Origin: Ectobacillus ponti
Lineage (GTDB): Bacteria > Bacillota > Bacilli > Bacillales > Bacillaceae_G
Direction: 5' to 3'
Length of the DNA stretch: 64,000 nt
Assembly (NCBI RefSeq): GCF_024294785.1
Contig: NZ_JANCLT010000002.1
Span: forward strand, 186,001-250,000
Shown here: positions 9,001 through 16,248 of the stretch, piece by piece
Layout of the letters: each line of letters begins with the position of its first letter
How positions within the stretch are numbered: the first letter of the stretch is position 1
Notes under the pieces: generated by a model
The model's input: the letters and a program-made list of their open reading frames with translations, nothing else
The model's database searches: none
What the model was told of the DNA's origin: nothing
Position numbers and translations under genes: made by a program

Positions 9001-10123
9001 AGCCGAGCGTGTACATCTTGTTGCCGTCATTTCCGGCGGCCACCACTGCCGTCACGCCGCTCAGTACAGCATTGTTGATGGCCATGCTCGTTGGATACAG
9101 CGGGTCATTGTAGCTGGCGCCGAGCGACAGGTTCATCACATCCATGCCATCCGCCACAGCCTTGTCGATGGCCGCGATAATGCCGGCTGTTTCCCCGGTT
9201 CCGCCGGGGCCGAGCACACGATAGGCGTAGAGCTCCGCATCAGGCGCGATGCCCGTAGTCGCGTATTCGCTTTCATTTTTCCCCTGGCCGGCAATGGTGC
9301 CGGCGACATGGGTGCCGTGCTCCGTGACATAGTTGGCCGCATTCCCCGGCTTGCCGGCCTTCACCCAATCCGCATATGTGGTTTCCATCGGATCATCGTC
9401 ATTGTCGACAAAATCATAGCCGCCCTTATAGGCGCCGTGAATGTCCGGATGCTGATAATCCACGCCCGTATCCAGAACCGCCACCTTCACGCCCTTGCCG
9501 GTATAGCCCTCCGCATGCAGCTTGTCCACCTGCAGGAAAGAGCGCTCATCCGCCATGCCCTGTCCGGAATCTTGCGCCGGCTGCTCCGCCGTCACCTTGG
9601 CATTGCTGTAAATCGCCTGTACGGCCGCAGATTTTACCAGCTCCTTCAGCTTGTCAGCCGGCACCTCCAATGCCACCCCGTTGAAGGCGTGCTTATAGGT
9701 ACGCTTCACCTTATAGGCGTTTTTGTCCGCAAACAGCTTGTCCAAATCCTTTTGAAATGCCGCATGGTCAGCCTCCGCCTTGCTTCTTGCCTGTTCCGGC
9801 GACAGGGATTTCCCCTGCAAAGCGGACTCTGCCACGGCCGCTTTGGCGGGTTTGTTTTTAAAAGAAACGATAACAGAAACAGGAGTGTCACTCTCCAGAT
9901 TCACACTTGCATCCAAAAGAATGCCTGTCTCACTGCTTGTCGGCATGCTTGCCAGCGCCTGTCTTTGCTCCGGCGTCAAGCCTGCCAGGATGTCCTCTGC
10001 CTTTGTCTTTGTGATGGCATGGACCTTGGACGGCTGCACAAACGCAGGCACCGCCACCGTGCTGGACACCAATGCAGCGCCCAAGGCCGCGGTTGTTGCT
10101 TTACGAATCAGCTTGTTATTCAT
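6029..10123 (-). CDS. vpr: Vpr-type secreted subtilisin-family serine protease with dockerin
   Basis: A 1364-residue secreted S8 peptidase. Residues 1-36 are a signal peptide, about 80-180 an I9-type propeptide inhibitor, and about 200-640 the subtilisin domain. Catalytic residues are Asp218 (VAVLDTG), His269 (HGTHVAG) and Ser590 (GTSMATP), with oxyanion Asn365. A PA domain of about 110 residues (roughly 405-520) is inserted between the Asn and Ser motifs, as in Vpr. Long beta-sandwich regions follow, and a dockerin-like pair of EF-hand loops lies at about 1285-1333 (GDVNGDQVID and DINADGTVDA). B. subtilis Vpr is about 800 residues, so this is much longer. The ATG at 10121-10123 follows a GGAGA-type site. 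The promoter carries tandem palindromes. Confidence 0.93.
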   Translation of the reverse strand: MNNKLIRKATTAALGAALVSSTVAVPAFVQPSKVHAITKTKAEDILAGLTPEQRQALASMPTSSETGILLDASVNLESDTPVSVIVSFKNKPAKAAVAESALQGKSLSPEQARSKAEADHAAFQKDLDKLFADKNAYKVKRTYKHAFNGVALEVPADKLKELVKSAAVQAIYSNAKVTAEQPAQDSGQGMADERSFLQVDKLHAEGYTGKGVKVAVLDTGVDYQHPDIHGAYKGGYDFVDNDDDPMETTYADWVKAGKPGNAANYVTEHGTHVAGTIAGQGKNESEYATTGIAPDAELYAYRVLGPGGTGETAGIIAAIDKAVADGMDVMNLSLGASYNDPLYPTSMAINNAVLSGVTAVVAAGNDGNKMYTLGSPGSASLALTVGASSVPITSMAAKGTLDNISADLRFMARGYEDDIAKLKGQTNTVVDVGLGDPAGYSGKDVKGKIVLISRGVYTMDSKIAYAKAKGAAIVLMYNDHAQEGHIPVYFGEGTGFVPAFSLTNADGLAFKQKLAAGAASFTFTDISNIKTEGDTLADFSSRGPSWVNYDIKPEITAPGVSVLSTVPGFINSPDNPGDYKHAYQRMSGTSMATPNVTGMAALLLQANPDLQPEDVKSILMNTADPLQKTYSVFEQGAGRVDPYEAVHASMEIRVKDRTAVLMNGKESTVKENTGSISFGSKAATGKDVKDSRIVEIENKGGEAKAFDVSVKFQSVSGAKDAAKNGVEVKTDASVQVGPHDKVSRNVSIVIPGTAETGVYEGYVVYTNHANPAETYQIPFGVHYVEQGFGEISLLRQSMPTDRTSLINPFFNPFLGATFSLKSHMRTIDIVLADAETGEDLGFVGKMDGIYFEEGISYFVAGFMGVYYPFTGNPEQPISDRSALAKDGRYTLKFIGRDDAGKAFTAAQDFFVDNVMPDQFGVQVEGEKADNPFVEYGDGQGSLKMTASIHDKAVDAMQAAGMKADQSKSAIWYFYNSPYPGGKLALDADGHAKDEIEMSPNTPVLNVQFEGLDQATNSYGRKQYFFVKNNTAYVYGQPNVKTRVNRVAAHIGDTITITLTANNVSKLKQANYSFTTKTEDTEIAGITLHPEAQKLGGKLNVTTTKLSGTAVKSNVDVVFADGVSGDLPMVDVTITIPKMQDPNPASSFRTVASTFTSVDNAVTKPFTYIAPIDILPDFTSVTSYIQAEGFKDAEGLMVRKDYTKVGAKVTVVDSRGKQYPGVMDDRGQYYATGLPLTRDLFSVIQEIPGHLTMHNTFTDAFKVMDGQLYGIYKRLGTETMRTAAGGDVNGDQVIDILDALAMQEKWGTSERSADINADGTVDAKDFAFIEKNFLLQNPTVADAPKPTEKYKGKTLAMIKSMLGMK

Positions 10124-10214
10124 GCTCTCTGTCTCCCTCTCCCCTAATTGAATCAACAGGTACAGCTTTTCTCTGCTCTTGAACCCGGGTATCTCATGCG
10201 CATGATCAAGAATA

Positions 10215-10249
10215 TTTACACCGTGTAAGTGAAGTTTACACAGTGTAAA
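10215..10249. promoter_or_regulatory. Two tandem palindromic operators, 20 bp apart
   Basis: TTTACACAGTGTAAA (10235-10249) is a perfect palindrome around one central base, and TTTACACCGTGTAAG (10215-10229) is a near-perfect second copy with centres exactly 20 bp apart, about two helical turns. The pair covers the -10 region and start of the predicted vpr promoter. A dimeric repressor is the simplest reader, and the divergent TetR gene at 10415 is the obvious candidate. The TTTACA halves also resemble PhoP-box elements, but PhoP boxes are direct rather than inverted repeats. Confidence 0.65.
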
Positions 10250-10261
10250 ATCCACGGTCAA
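10233..10261 (-). promoter_or_regulatory. Predicted promoter of the vpr-type gene
   Basis: On the minus strand TTGACC (10256-10261) and TAAACT (10233-10238) are separated by 17 bp. The upstream palindrome overlaps the spacer and -10 box, and the downstream one covers the expected start near 10226, an arrangement suited to repression. Confidence 0.5.
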
Positions 10262-10365
10262 TAACTTTCTGAATATATAAAATAATCCGACTACGGTCAT
10301 ATGAGAATGCAAAAATTCCTGCCGTATGCAAGTTTTCTTTTCCCCGCAAGTAAGCTATAGTGGAA

Positions 10366-10379
10366 GTAAGTTGTCTTAC
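10366..10379. promoter_or_regulatory. Short inverted repeat upstream of the TetR gene
   Basis: GTAAG, four bases, then CTTAC forms a 14-bp inverted repeat 36 bp ahead of the TetR start codon. It could be an autoregulatory site, but it differs from the TTTACAC palindromes at 10215-10249, so it may be chance. Confidence 0.3.
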
Positions 10380-10414
10380 GTCATGAAATAGGAAGTTATA
10401 GGAGAGGAATCGGA

Positions 10415-11032
10415 ATGGACCTCAATTGGAAGCATCATGCCGATCAGTTTCGGAGCCAAATTAAAGAACATATCATGGAGGCCACGCGGCAGCTGATTTT
10501 GGAAAAGGGCATCACGAACGTGACGATTGTAGATATCACCAAGGAAGTCGGCATCAGCCGGGTAACTTTTTATAAGCATTACCAATCCATACACGAAATC
10601 GCGCTGGATATCCAAATGCGTATCCTGTCCCGCATTGCGGACATTTTATTTACAGAGCTGGAACAGGGCCCGCAAGGCGAGGAAAAGCTGCGGAGCTTCC
10701 TGGCAGCCTTCCCCCGCATTTACGAGACTGGCCGGGATGACATCCGCTTTATTGCCATTTTTGACTACACGTATAATGCCTCCTTCCCCACACTGGAGCT
10801 GCAGGAGGTGTACAAGGCGTTCATCCTCGGCTACGGGGACAGACTGTCGGGCGCCATGCCGCAGCAGGAAAGCCTGCAGCTGACCTTCCTCACTGCCCTT
10901 CAGTCCATCTGGGGGCTCATGCAGCGCCTTGTGATCGCCAAAACCTTCTCTGACACAGATTCCCTGCAGCAGGAGGTGCAGATGGTCGACACCCTGACCT
11001 CCATCCTGCTGCAATCCTTAGTTGTCCGATAA
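10415..11032 (+). CDS. TetR family transcriptional regulator
   Basis: A 205-residue TetR-type repressor. Residues 15-60 form the helix-turn-helix: ATRQLILEKGITNVTIVDI, then KEVGISRVTFYKHYQS, whose TFYKHY signature marks the recognition helix and start of helix 4. The remaining 145 residues are the variable ligand-binding and dimerisation domain. It is transcribed away from the vpr-type protease gene with 291 bases between, where tandem palindromes lie. Control of the protease and of itself is therefore a reasonable inference, not shown. Ligand unknown. Confidence 0.85.
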   Translation: MDLNWKHHADQFRSQIKEHIMEATRQLILEKGITNVTIVDITKEVGISRVTFYKHYQSIHEIALDIQMRILSRIADILFTELEQGPQGEEKLRSFLAAFPRIYETGRDDIRFIAIFDYTYNASFPTLELQEVYKAFILGYGDRLSGAMPQQESLQLTFLTALQSIWGLMQRLVIAKTFSDTDSLQQEVQMVDTLTSILLQSLVVR

Positions 11033-11148
11033 GCCTTACCGCAAAAGCGCCAGCAGGAGAAGCCGGGCGCCTTTGTTATGTCAGCATAATATATTTTGTT
11101 TTTTTAAGGAAGCTTGCTATAGTGTGCTAGAGAGAGGAGCGTGATGCG

Positions 11149-12096
11149 ATGATTCGCGTATTGGCTGTCACCGGCGAGCATGAGCTGCTGACCGGGACAA
11201 GCATCGAACTGCTGCAGCAGCCGGACATCTCGTGGTACTGGGTGGATTTTCATGTGCCTACTGACGAGGAAATTGACCTGCTGCGTACCTACTTCCAATT
11301 TCACCCGCTGGCGGTTGAAGACTGTCTGCACTTCCTGCAGCGGGCCAAGCTGGAATACTACGAGGATTACCAATTTCTTGTTGTACATAGCGTTCACCCG
11401 GATACGCTGGAAGCCCGGGAAGTGGACTTGTTTATCGGCAAAAACTTCGTTGTCTCCTTCCACGCTGACAAGCTGGGGGAAATGGAGGCTGTCTGGGATT
11501 ACTTCCGCAGCATGAAGCAGCTGAGTAAGAAAGGGCCGCTCGATGTGGCGCATAAAATTATTGATAAGCTGGTGGATATGTATTTTCCCATTATCTATAA
11601 AATTGAGGAACGATTGCAGAAGCTGGAGCGGGGCGGGCTGCATCCCAACCTGATTAATGAGACCTTCGACATCCGCAGCGACCTGCTGCATCTGCATCAC
11701 ACGGTCACGCCGATGCGGGACCTGCTGTACCGCATGCTGGAGTCGCGGCACATTACCATCGGCCAGCACAAGCGGGCGTATTTTCAGGACATATACGACC
11801 ACCTCATCAAGCTGGGCCAGATGATTGAAACGAACCGCGCGATTACGGCGGATATGCGGGATAATTATATTTCGTTGAACTCCTATCATATGAACAGCAT
11901 CATGAAGACCCTGACCGTCATTACCACCATCTTCATGCCGCTCACCTTCATCGCCGGCGTCTACGGCATGAATTTCGACCATATGCCTGAGCTGCATTGG
12001 CATAACGGCTATTTCATGGCGCTTGGCCTGATGGCGCTCTCCGGCATCGGCATGTCGCTTTGGTTTATTAAGAAGGGCTGGTTTAAGGGAGAGTAA
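11149..12096 (+). CDS. corA: CorA-type magnesium/divalent cation channel
   Basis: A 315-residue CorA family protein forming a homopentameric Mg2+ (or Co2+/Ni2+) channel in the cytoplasmic membrane. The N-terminal 240 residues form the cytoplasmic funnel, including HPLAVEDCLHF and the long stalk helix. Two C-terminal transmembrane helices follow, with the signature selectivity motif YGMNF at the end of the first (after TLTVITTIFMPLTFIAGV) and a Lys-rich cytoplasmic tail (KKGWFKGE). Length and motif order match the family. The ATG at 11149 has GGAG nine bases upstream. Confidence 0.92.
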   Translation: MIRVLAVTGEHELLTGTSIELLQQPDISWYWVDFHVPTDEEIDLLRTYFQFHPLAVEDCLHFLQRAKLEYYEDYQFLVVHSVHPDTLEAREVDLFIGKNFVVSFHADKLGEMEAVWDYFRSMKQLSKKGPLDVAHKIIDKLVDMYFPIIYKIEERLQKLERGGLHPNLINETFDIRSDLLHLHHTVTPMRDLLYRMLESRHITIGQHKRAYFQDIYDHLIKLGQMIETNRAITADMRDNYISLNSYHMNSIMKTLTVITTIFMPLTFIAGVYGMNFDHMPELHWHNGYFMALGLMALSGIGMSLWFIKKGWFKGE

Positions 12097-12454
12097 ATAT
12101 ATGGTAAATTAAGGATGAGGGAGAGGACATGAATGAACTGATGACCGCCGCCATGAACGGTGATGTACAAGCATTACAAATGGAGCTTTCACCGAAACTG
12201 GTGAATACATACAGTGAAGATGGCTGGACGCCGCTTCATCTCGCAGCCTACTTCGGCCATACGGAGGCTGCCGCGCTTTTGCTGGACGCCGGCGCCGACC
12301 TGCACGCCCGGGCGCGCAACAGCAATGAAAATATGCCGCTTCACGCAGCGGTGGCCAACAATCAGACGGCGATGGCCGCCCTGCTGCTTGAAAAGGGCGC
12401 TGATGTGAACGCAGCACAAAGCGGCGGCTGTAGATTTTTTGAAGCAAACCAGAT

Positions 12455-12480
12455 AAGAGGCCCGCGACTGTGGGCCTCTT
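12455..12480. repeat. Perfect inverted repeat at the break of the ankyrin gene
   Basis: AAGAGGCCC, eight bases, then GGGCCTCTT forms a perfect 9-bp stem. No T-run follows on either strand, so it is not a classical terminator. It lies between the end of ankyrin similarity and the first 21-bp repeat unit at 12488. Confidence 0.7.
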
Positions 12481-12487
12481 GTCCTGA

Positions 12488-12664
12488 TTCCCGACACTTG
12501 GGCGGCTTTTCCTACAAATCAAACTGCTTTTCCTACAATTCAAATCACTTTTCCTACAATTCGCAGCCGCTTTCCCACAATTGCACACGATTCCCGACAC
12601 TCAGGCAGCTCTTCCTACAATTCATTTCACACTTCCTACAATTCGCAGCCGCTTTCCCACAATT
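12488..12664. repeat. 21-bp tandem repeat array with two unit types (array B)
   Basis: Nine units begin at 12488, 12509, 12530, 12551, 12572, 12591, 12612, 12633 and 12654. Type-1 units carry TTCCTACAATTC or TTCCCACAATT. Type-2 units carry TTCCCGACACT (12488 and 12591). All steps are 21 bp except the 19-bp step that leads into an internal type-2 unit. The array fills the gap between the broken ankyrin gene and the convergent SASP-like gene and touches the stop codon of the latter. The same two unit types and the same 19-bp exception occur in array C at 33703. Confidence 0.85.
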
Positions 12665-12840
12665 CACCGCTTCAAGCGGCTGCGGACCTCCTCCGCATTG
12701 GTCTTGCTGTAGACAGCAGTGCCGCGGCCGCCCGTCTGTGCCAGCAGGTCCTTCACCTGCCGGTAGCTGAGGCCGGATTGGGCATTGCGCCGGCGCACTT
12801 CTTCAATATCCGTTCCAACAATCGTATATTTTTTGTCCAT
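12664..12840 (-). CDS. Small gamma-SASP-like protein
   Basis: A 58-residue protein with two copies of a short motif, TDIEEVRRRNAQS near the start and TNAEEVRSRLK at the end, resembling the TxxxEVKxxNAQS blocks of gamma-type small acid-soluble spore proteins. Gamma-SASPs are an amino-acid reserve made in the forespore; whether this protein has that role is inference. The ATG at 12838-12840 follows GGCGGGG. The stop codon abuts the last unit of array B. Confidence 0.55.
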   Translation of the reverse strand: MDKKYTIVGTDIEEVRRRNAQSGLSYRQVKDLLAQTGGRGTAVYSKTNAEEVRSRLKR

Positions 12841-12853
12841 ACTACCCCGCCTT

Positions 12854-13057
12854 TCACTCGGTAGTATGTTCCCGCTCACTTACCGCGATACGCAACGCCT
12901 GAAGCTCACCAATCAAGCGCTCCTCCCGTTCCCGCTGCTCCTCCAAATGCGCCATCCGCACACCCATGTACTTCCAGAAGCGGACAGCCAGCAGAAGGCC
13001 GAACACAAGCATCCCCATATACACCAAACCAAAAAGCGAAGACACCATTGTAAACAT
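12854..13057 (-). CDS. Small single-span membrane protein with coiled coil
   Basis: A 67-residue protein with a hydrophobic N-terminal helix (VYMGMLVFGLLLAVRFW) and a charged helical tail rich in Glu and Arg (HLEEQREREERLIGELQ), predicted to form a coiled coil in the cytoplasm. The ATG at 13055-13057 has GGAGGG five bases upstream; a longer frame runs back to 13153 but overlaps the divergent hydrolase start. It sits 13 bases upstream of the SASP-like gene on the same strand, so the two may be co-transcribed. Function unknown. Confidence 0.6.
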   Translation of the reverse strand: MFTMVSSLFGLVYMGMLVFGLLLAVRFWKYMGVRMAHLEEQREREERLIGELQALRIAVSEREHTTE

Positions 13058-13120
13058 CAAATCCCTCCAATTGGTAATTAATGCTACAATAGCACAAAGA
13101 CACATAAGGGGGAACAGAGA

Positions 13121-13717
13121 ATGAAGGTTAGCCACAAAAACTCCTATACTCACATTGAAACAGGGTCAGACACGGTATGCTTCATGCTGTCCGGCGTCGG
13201 CTACACCTACGAAAAACCGCTGCTGTACTACAGCACCATGGCTCTGCTGGAACGGGGCATCGATGTGGTGCAAATTCACTACTCCTATGAGGCGGACTTG
13301 CTGCAGCGGCCATTTGCTGACATTGTACAAACCATGCTGCAGGATATTGAGCCGGTGCTGGCAGCTGTGCCGCATACAAAAGCCATTTTTATCGCAAAAT
13401 CTCTGGGCACCATCCCGCTTGCCGCTGCATTGCTGAAGCGGGAGGCTTATCAGGAGTCATCCATGATCTTTCTGACACCATTGCTGAAGTTTCCGGAGGT
13501 GTACGAAGCTTTGCTGCACAGCACCCAACAAGGGCTGGTTGTCATTGGAACAGAGGATCCACATTATGATGCTGGCAAGCTGGAGCAGTTAGGGCAAACC
13601 GGCCTGCGTATCCAGGCGGTGCCGGGGGCGAACCACTCGCTGGATGTCGGGTTTGATGTGGGCGGCTCTCTGCATGTGATGTCAGCAGTGATGCAGTCGA
13701 TTCGGGACAGCCTGTAG
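13121..13717 (+). CDS. Alpha/beta hydrolase family protein
   Basis: A 198-residue compact alpha/beta hydrolase. The nucleophile elbow is probably AKSLGT (Ser in the GxSxG-like turn, with Ala in place of the first Gly). The acid is probably in IGTEDPHYD and the histidine in GANHSLD, in the expected order and spacing. Small hydrolases of this kind (KANL3/Tex30- or dienelactone-hydrolase-like) have varied ester or lactone substrates; none can be inferred here. The start has GGGGG eight bases upstream and the gene is transcribed alone. Confidence 0.75.
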   Translation: MKVSHKNSYTHIETGSDTVCFMLSGVGYTYEKPLLYYSTMALLERGIDVVQIHYSYEADLLQRPFADIVQTMLQDIEPVLAAVPHTKAIFIAKSLGTIPLAAALLKREAYQESSMIFLTPLLKFPEVYEALLHSTQQGLVVIGTEDPHYDAGKLEQLGQTGLRIQAVPGANHSLDVGFDVGGSLHVMSAVMQSIRDSL

Positions 13718-13831
13718 CTGTCCTGTTTTTTACGACTATACATGCCCCGGCTTTTCTTGGTCACTTCGCACTTTCTCTTGGTCAATTCCCATACTGAACG
13801 AAAAAGGGAAGCCCGCAAGCTTCCCCACTCC

Positions 13832-15256
13832 CTACCCATGCACCGCCGAATAGCCCGGCTGCCCATCAAAGGTGTACAAGTTCTCTGTTTTGATGCAGTC
13901 AAAGCCAGCCGCCGCCAGCGTGCTGTACAGCTGCGCCACATGCTGGTGACCCGCAGCCCCGCCCATAAACCGGCAGCGCCAATGGTCGGTGCAGAAGGTC
14001 TCCGGCAGGCCGCCCGGATACACTTTCACCCCGCGATTTGTGATGACCTGCAGCTGCAGCGGGCCCGCCGTATACCCTTCCAGCAAGCGGCCGAGGTCGT
14101 CAGCCGAGCCGCCGTCCCAATGCAGAAATACATCCACCCCAACCAGCTGCTTCTCCGCCTTCTGCACCGGCTTCGCCGCCGCTGTAATCGGCGCGGCCGC
14201 CTCATAGTGAACCTGCGGCAAACGCACCGGCAGCTGCCCCATGCGGGCAATTACCGCATCCGCAAATTCCGCTGTGCCGACCTGCTGCACACTCACGCCT
14301 TCTTTGAAAATATCATAGGTGTGGATGCCGTCCTCCAGTGTCTTCAGCCAGGCGTGATGCACCCGGGCGGCCGCGTCTGTCTGCCCGATATGTGCCAGCA
14401 TCATCACCCCTGCCAGCAAAAGGCCCGACGGATTGGCGACATTCTGCCCGGCGCGGCGCGGGGCCGAGCCATGGATGGCCTCGAACATGGCGCACTGGTC
14501 GCCGATGTTAGCGGAACCGGCCAAGCCGACAGAACCGGCGATCTGGGCGGCCACATCCGATAAAATGTCGCCGTACAGGTTTGGCATTACAATGACATCA
14601 AACTGCCCCGGCTGATCCGCCAGCTTGGCAGCGCCGATATCGACAATCCAAACCTCTTTTTCAATGTCCGGATACTCGGTGCCGATCTCTTCAAATACGC
14701 TATGAAACAAGCCGTCCGTGAATTTCATAATATTGTCCTTCATAAAACAGGTAACCTTGCGGCGCCCATTGCTGCGGGCATACTCGAAGGCGTAGCGCAC
14801 AATTTTTTCCGTGCCCGGACGCGTCACAAGCTTCAGGCACTGATACACATCATCGGTCTGCCGATGCTCAATGCCCGCGTACAAATCCTCCTCGTTCTCG
14901 CGGATGATGACGACATTCATCCCAGGATGCAGGGTATCAACAAACGGCGCATACGCGATGCACGGCCGCACGTTGGCGTACAAGCCGAGCGCCTTGCGCG
15001 CGGTGACATTCAAGCTCTTATAGCCGCCGCCCTGCGGTGTCGTAATCGGCGCCTTGTAAAACACCTTCGTCCGCCGCAGCGATTCCCAAGCACCCGGCTC
15101 AATGCCCGTGTTCCCCCCGCGCTTATACACCTGCTCACCAATCTCAATTGTCTCAATGTCCAGCTCTGCGCCGCCCGCCTCCAGGACGCGCAGCGCCGCC
15201 GCCATAATTTCCGGGCCGATGCCATCGCCGTACGCCACTGTAATCGGTGTCTTCAT
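13832..15256 (-). CDS. Thermus/Rickettsia-type isocitrate dehydrogenase with C-terminal extension domain
   Basis: A 474-residue decarboxylating dehydrogenase. The nucleotide/Mg fold begins YGDGIGPEI. The isocitrate-binding stretch KSLNVTARKALGLYANVRP keeps the Ser-x-Asn and Arg residues of IDH rather than the pattern of isopropylmalate dehydrogenase. RENEEDLYAGIEH and NLYGDILSDVAAQ are the usual substrate and metal motifs, and EAIHGSAPRRAG the coenzyme loop. After residue 340 there is a second domain of about 130 residues (GVDVFLHWDG and ITNRGVKVYPGG to DHWRCRFMG) matching the extra C-terminal domain of the long IDHs known from Thermus. Bacilli usually use a shorter Icd, so this is probably a second enzyme. 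Start overlaps the upstream stop as ATGA. Confidence 0.88.
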   Translation of the reverse strand: MKTPITVAYGDGIGPEIMAAALRVLEAGGAELDIETIEIGEQVYKRGGNTGIEPGAWESLRRTKVFYKAPITTPQGGGYKSLNVTARKALGLYANVRPCIAYAPFVDTLHPGMNVVIIRENEEDLYAGIEHRQTDDVYQCLKLVTRPGTEKIVRYAFEYARSNGRRKVTCFMKDNIMKFTDGLFHSVFEEIGTEYPDIEKEVWIVDIGAAKLADQPGQFDVIVMPNLYGDILSDVAAQIAGSVGLAGSANIGDQCAMFEAIHGSAPRRAGQNVANPSGLLLAGVMMLAHIGQTDAAARVHHAWLKTLEDGIHTYDIFKEGVSVQQVGTAEFADAVIARMGQLPVRLPQVHYEAAAPITAAAKPVQKAEKQLVGVDVFLHWDGGSADDLGRLLEGYTAGPLQLQVITNRGVKVYPGGLPETFCTDHWRCRFMGGAAGHQHVAQLYSTLAAAGFDCIKTENLYTFDGQPGYSAVHG

Positions 15257-15432
15257 TCCGCTTCCCCTCCTTCTAAGTACCCGCTGCCGTTGCACGTATG
15301 GCAAATCATATACCCCTTTCCCCCGCAATGATCGCAGCCCATGATGGAAACAAGAAAATCCCCAATCTCAAAATAGCCGGCAAAGCAGCCGCATGCATAT
15401 TCCCCATGTCCTTCACACGCTTTGCAATTCAT
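15253..15432 (-). CDS. Small DnaJ-like CxxCxGxG zinc-binding protein
   Basis: A 59-residue protein rich in paired cysteines: CKACEGHGEYACGC, then CDHCGGKGYMICHTCNGSG. These resemble the CxxCxGxG units of the DnaJ zinc-finger domain and of small zinc proteins, so one or two structural zincs are likely. The ATG at 15430-15432 follows GGGGGAG. Its stop codon overlaps the isocitrate dehydrogenase start (ATGA), and the DUF6671 gene ends 15 bases upstream. Translational coupling in one operon is likely. It may act as a metal or protein chaperone for a neighbour; this is inference. Confidence 0.7.
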   Translation of the reverse strand: MNCKACEGHGEYACGCFAGYFEIGDFLVSIMGCDHCGGKGYMICHTCNGSGYLEGGEAE

Positions 15433-15447
15433 GAAAATCTCCCCCTT

Positions 15448-16248
15448 CTATGGATTACAAATATGGCAATACATTGCTGACGCCTGTGTACCGCGCGGCC
15501 GCAGCTGCTCTTTCCCGCAGCATCCGCAGCCGAGCACATCATACTGCACGAGCGGCGTCGGCACCCGACAGCTTTCGCACGGCAGGCCGTTCACCGAACG
15601 CACCAGCCCCCAGCCGGGACAGCTGCAGTCCGGGCAAGGCTGCAGGAGGCGGTGTGCCAATCGCTCCGCCAGCACCCGCAGTACCTCCATCCGCGTCGGA
15701 TTCATGTGCGCGCGCATGTCGGTCTGCACGTGCACCGGCCCCCCAGCCTCCCGAAACGCCGCCAGCAAGGCTTCCTCTGTCCGGATTCCTTTCCTGACAA
15801 AATCCCCGCTTTTCACCATCACTGCATGCGACGGAAACCTGGCCTGCCGCAAAAAGGCCGGCAGCTCCTCCGCTGTAAGCACTCCGCTGCTGTAGTTTGT
15901 GTCCAGCCCAATATGGTGCTCCACAATCTCCAGCCAGCGCTCCTCATCCCGCCACAGCAGCAGCTCATGGTGCTCCGCCACCAACGGAAACGAGCGGTGC
16001 GGTCCGAAGCTTCCCTCGCTTGCCAGACCGAGCGCCAGTCCGCTCTTCTTCATGGCCAGACGGGCCTTCTCCCTTGCCGCCTCCAGAGCGGTGCCGCGCC
16101 GTGGCACCTCCCCTGAAAACGTGCCAAACTGATCTGTATCCAGCTCCGGTACATACACCTCCACGCCAAGCAGCTCTGCAAACACGGGCGCAACCGCCTC
16201 TTCCTTTCCATGCATCGTGCCAAACGCCGCTGTTACACCGTTATACAT
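15448..16248 (-). CDS. DUF6671 family protein with C-terminal cysteine cluster
   Basis: A 266-residue protein matching, in my recollection, the DUF6671 family: ATMHGKEEAVAP-like start (FGTMHGKE), DTDQFGTFSGE, ALGLASEGSFGPH, GLDTNYSS and PSHAVMV blocks in the expected order. The last 60 residues carry a zinc-ribbon-like set of cysteines (CPDCSCPGW, CESC, CGCCG, CHIC). No biochemical function is established that I know. The start at 16246-16248 has GGGGG seven bases upstream and overlaps the end of the upstream gene by eight bases. Confidence 0.75.
   Translation of the reverse strand: MYNGVTAAFGTMHGKEEAVAPVFAELLGVEVYVPELDTDQFGTFSGEVPRRGTALEAAREKARLAMKKSGLALGLASEGSFGPHRSFPLVAEHHELLLWRDEERWLEIVEHHIGLDTNYSSGVLTAEELPAFLRQARFPSHAVMVKSGDFVRKGIRTEEALLAAFREAGGPVHVQTDMRAHMNPTRMEVLRVLAERLAHRLLQPCPDCSCPGWGLVRSVNGLPCESCRVPTPLVQYDVLGCGCCGKEQLRPRGTQASAMYCHICNP

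Larger units (their letters stand above)
12129..12770 (+). pseudogene. Ankyrin-repeat protein, 3' part lost
   Basis: The first about 99 residues are three ankyrin repeats with standard phrases: DGWTPLHLAAYFGHTEAAALLLDAG, then NMPLHAAVANNQTAMAALLLEKG, then DVNAAQSGG. At about 12425, where TPLHEAA-type sequence should follow, ankyrin similarity stops. The frame continues as low-complexity peptide through a 9-bp-stem hairpin and the 21-bp repeat array, then antisense into the SASP-like gene. I therefore regard the gene as truncated. A short three-repeat protein could still be made. The start follows GAGGGAGAGGAC. A neighbouring CorA gene ends 32 bases upstream. Confidence 0.65.

Noticed and set aside
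10215-10249. PhoP box ahead of the protease gene
   Set aside because: The TTTACA elements are inverted around a centre rather than direct repeats at 11-bp spacing, so a dimeric repressor site fits better.
11042-11078. Terminator between the TetR gene and corA
   Set aside because: The GCGCC/GGCGC arms are short with a long loop and only a weak T-run; too poor to call.
12109-12600. Minus-strand frame with NCRKSSL-type heptapeptide repeats
   Set aside because: A product of the 21-bp period of array B, open in several frames because 21 is divisible by three. No start signal, and it overlaps the ankyrin gene.
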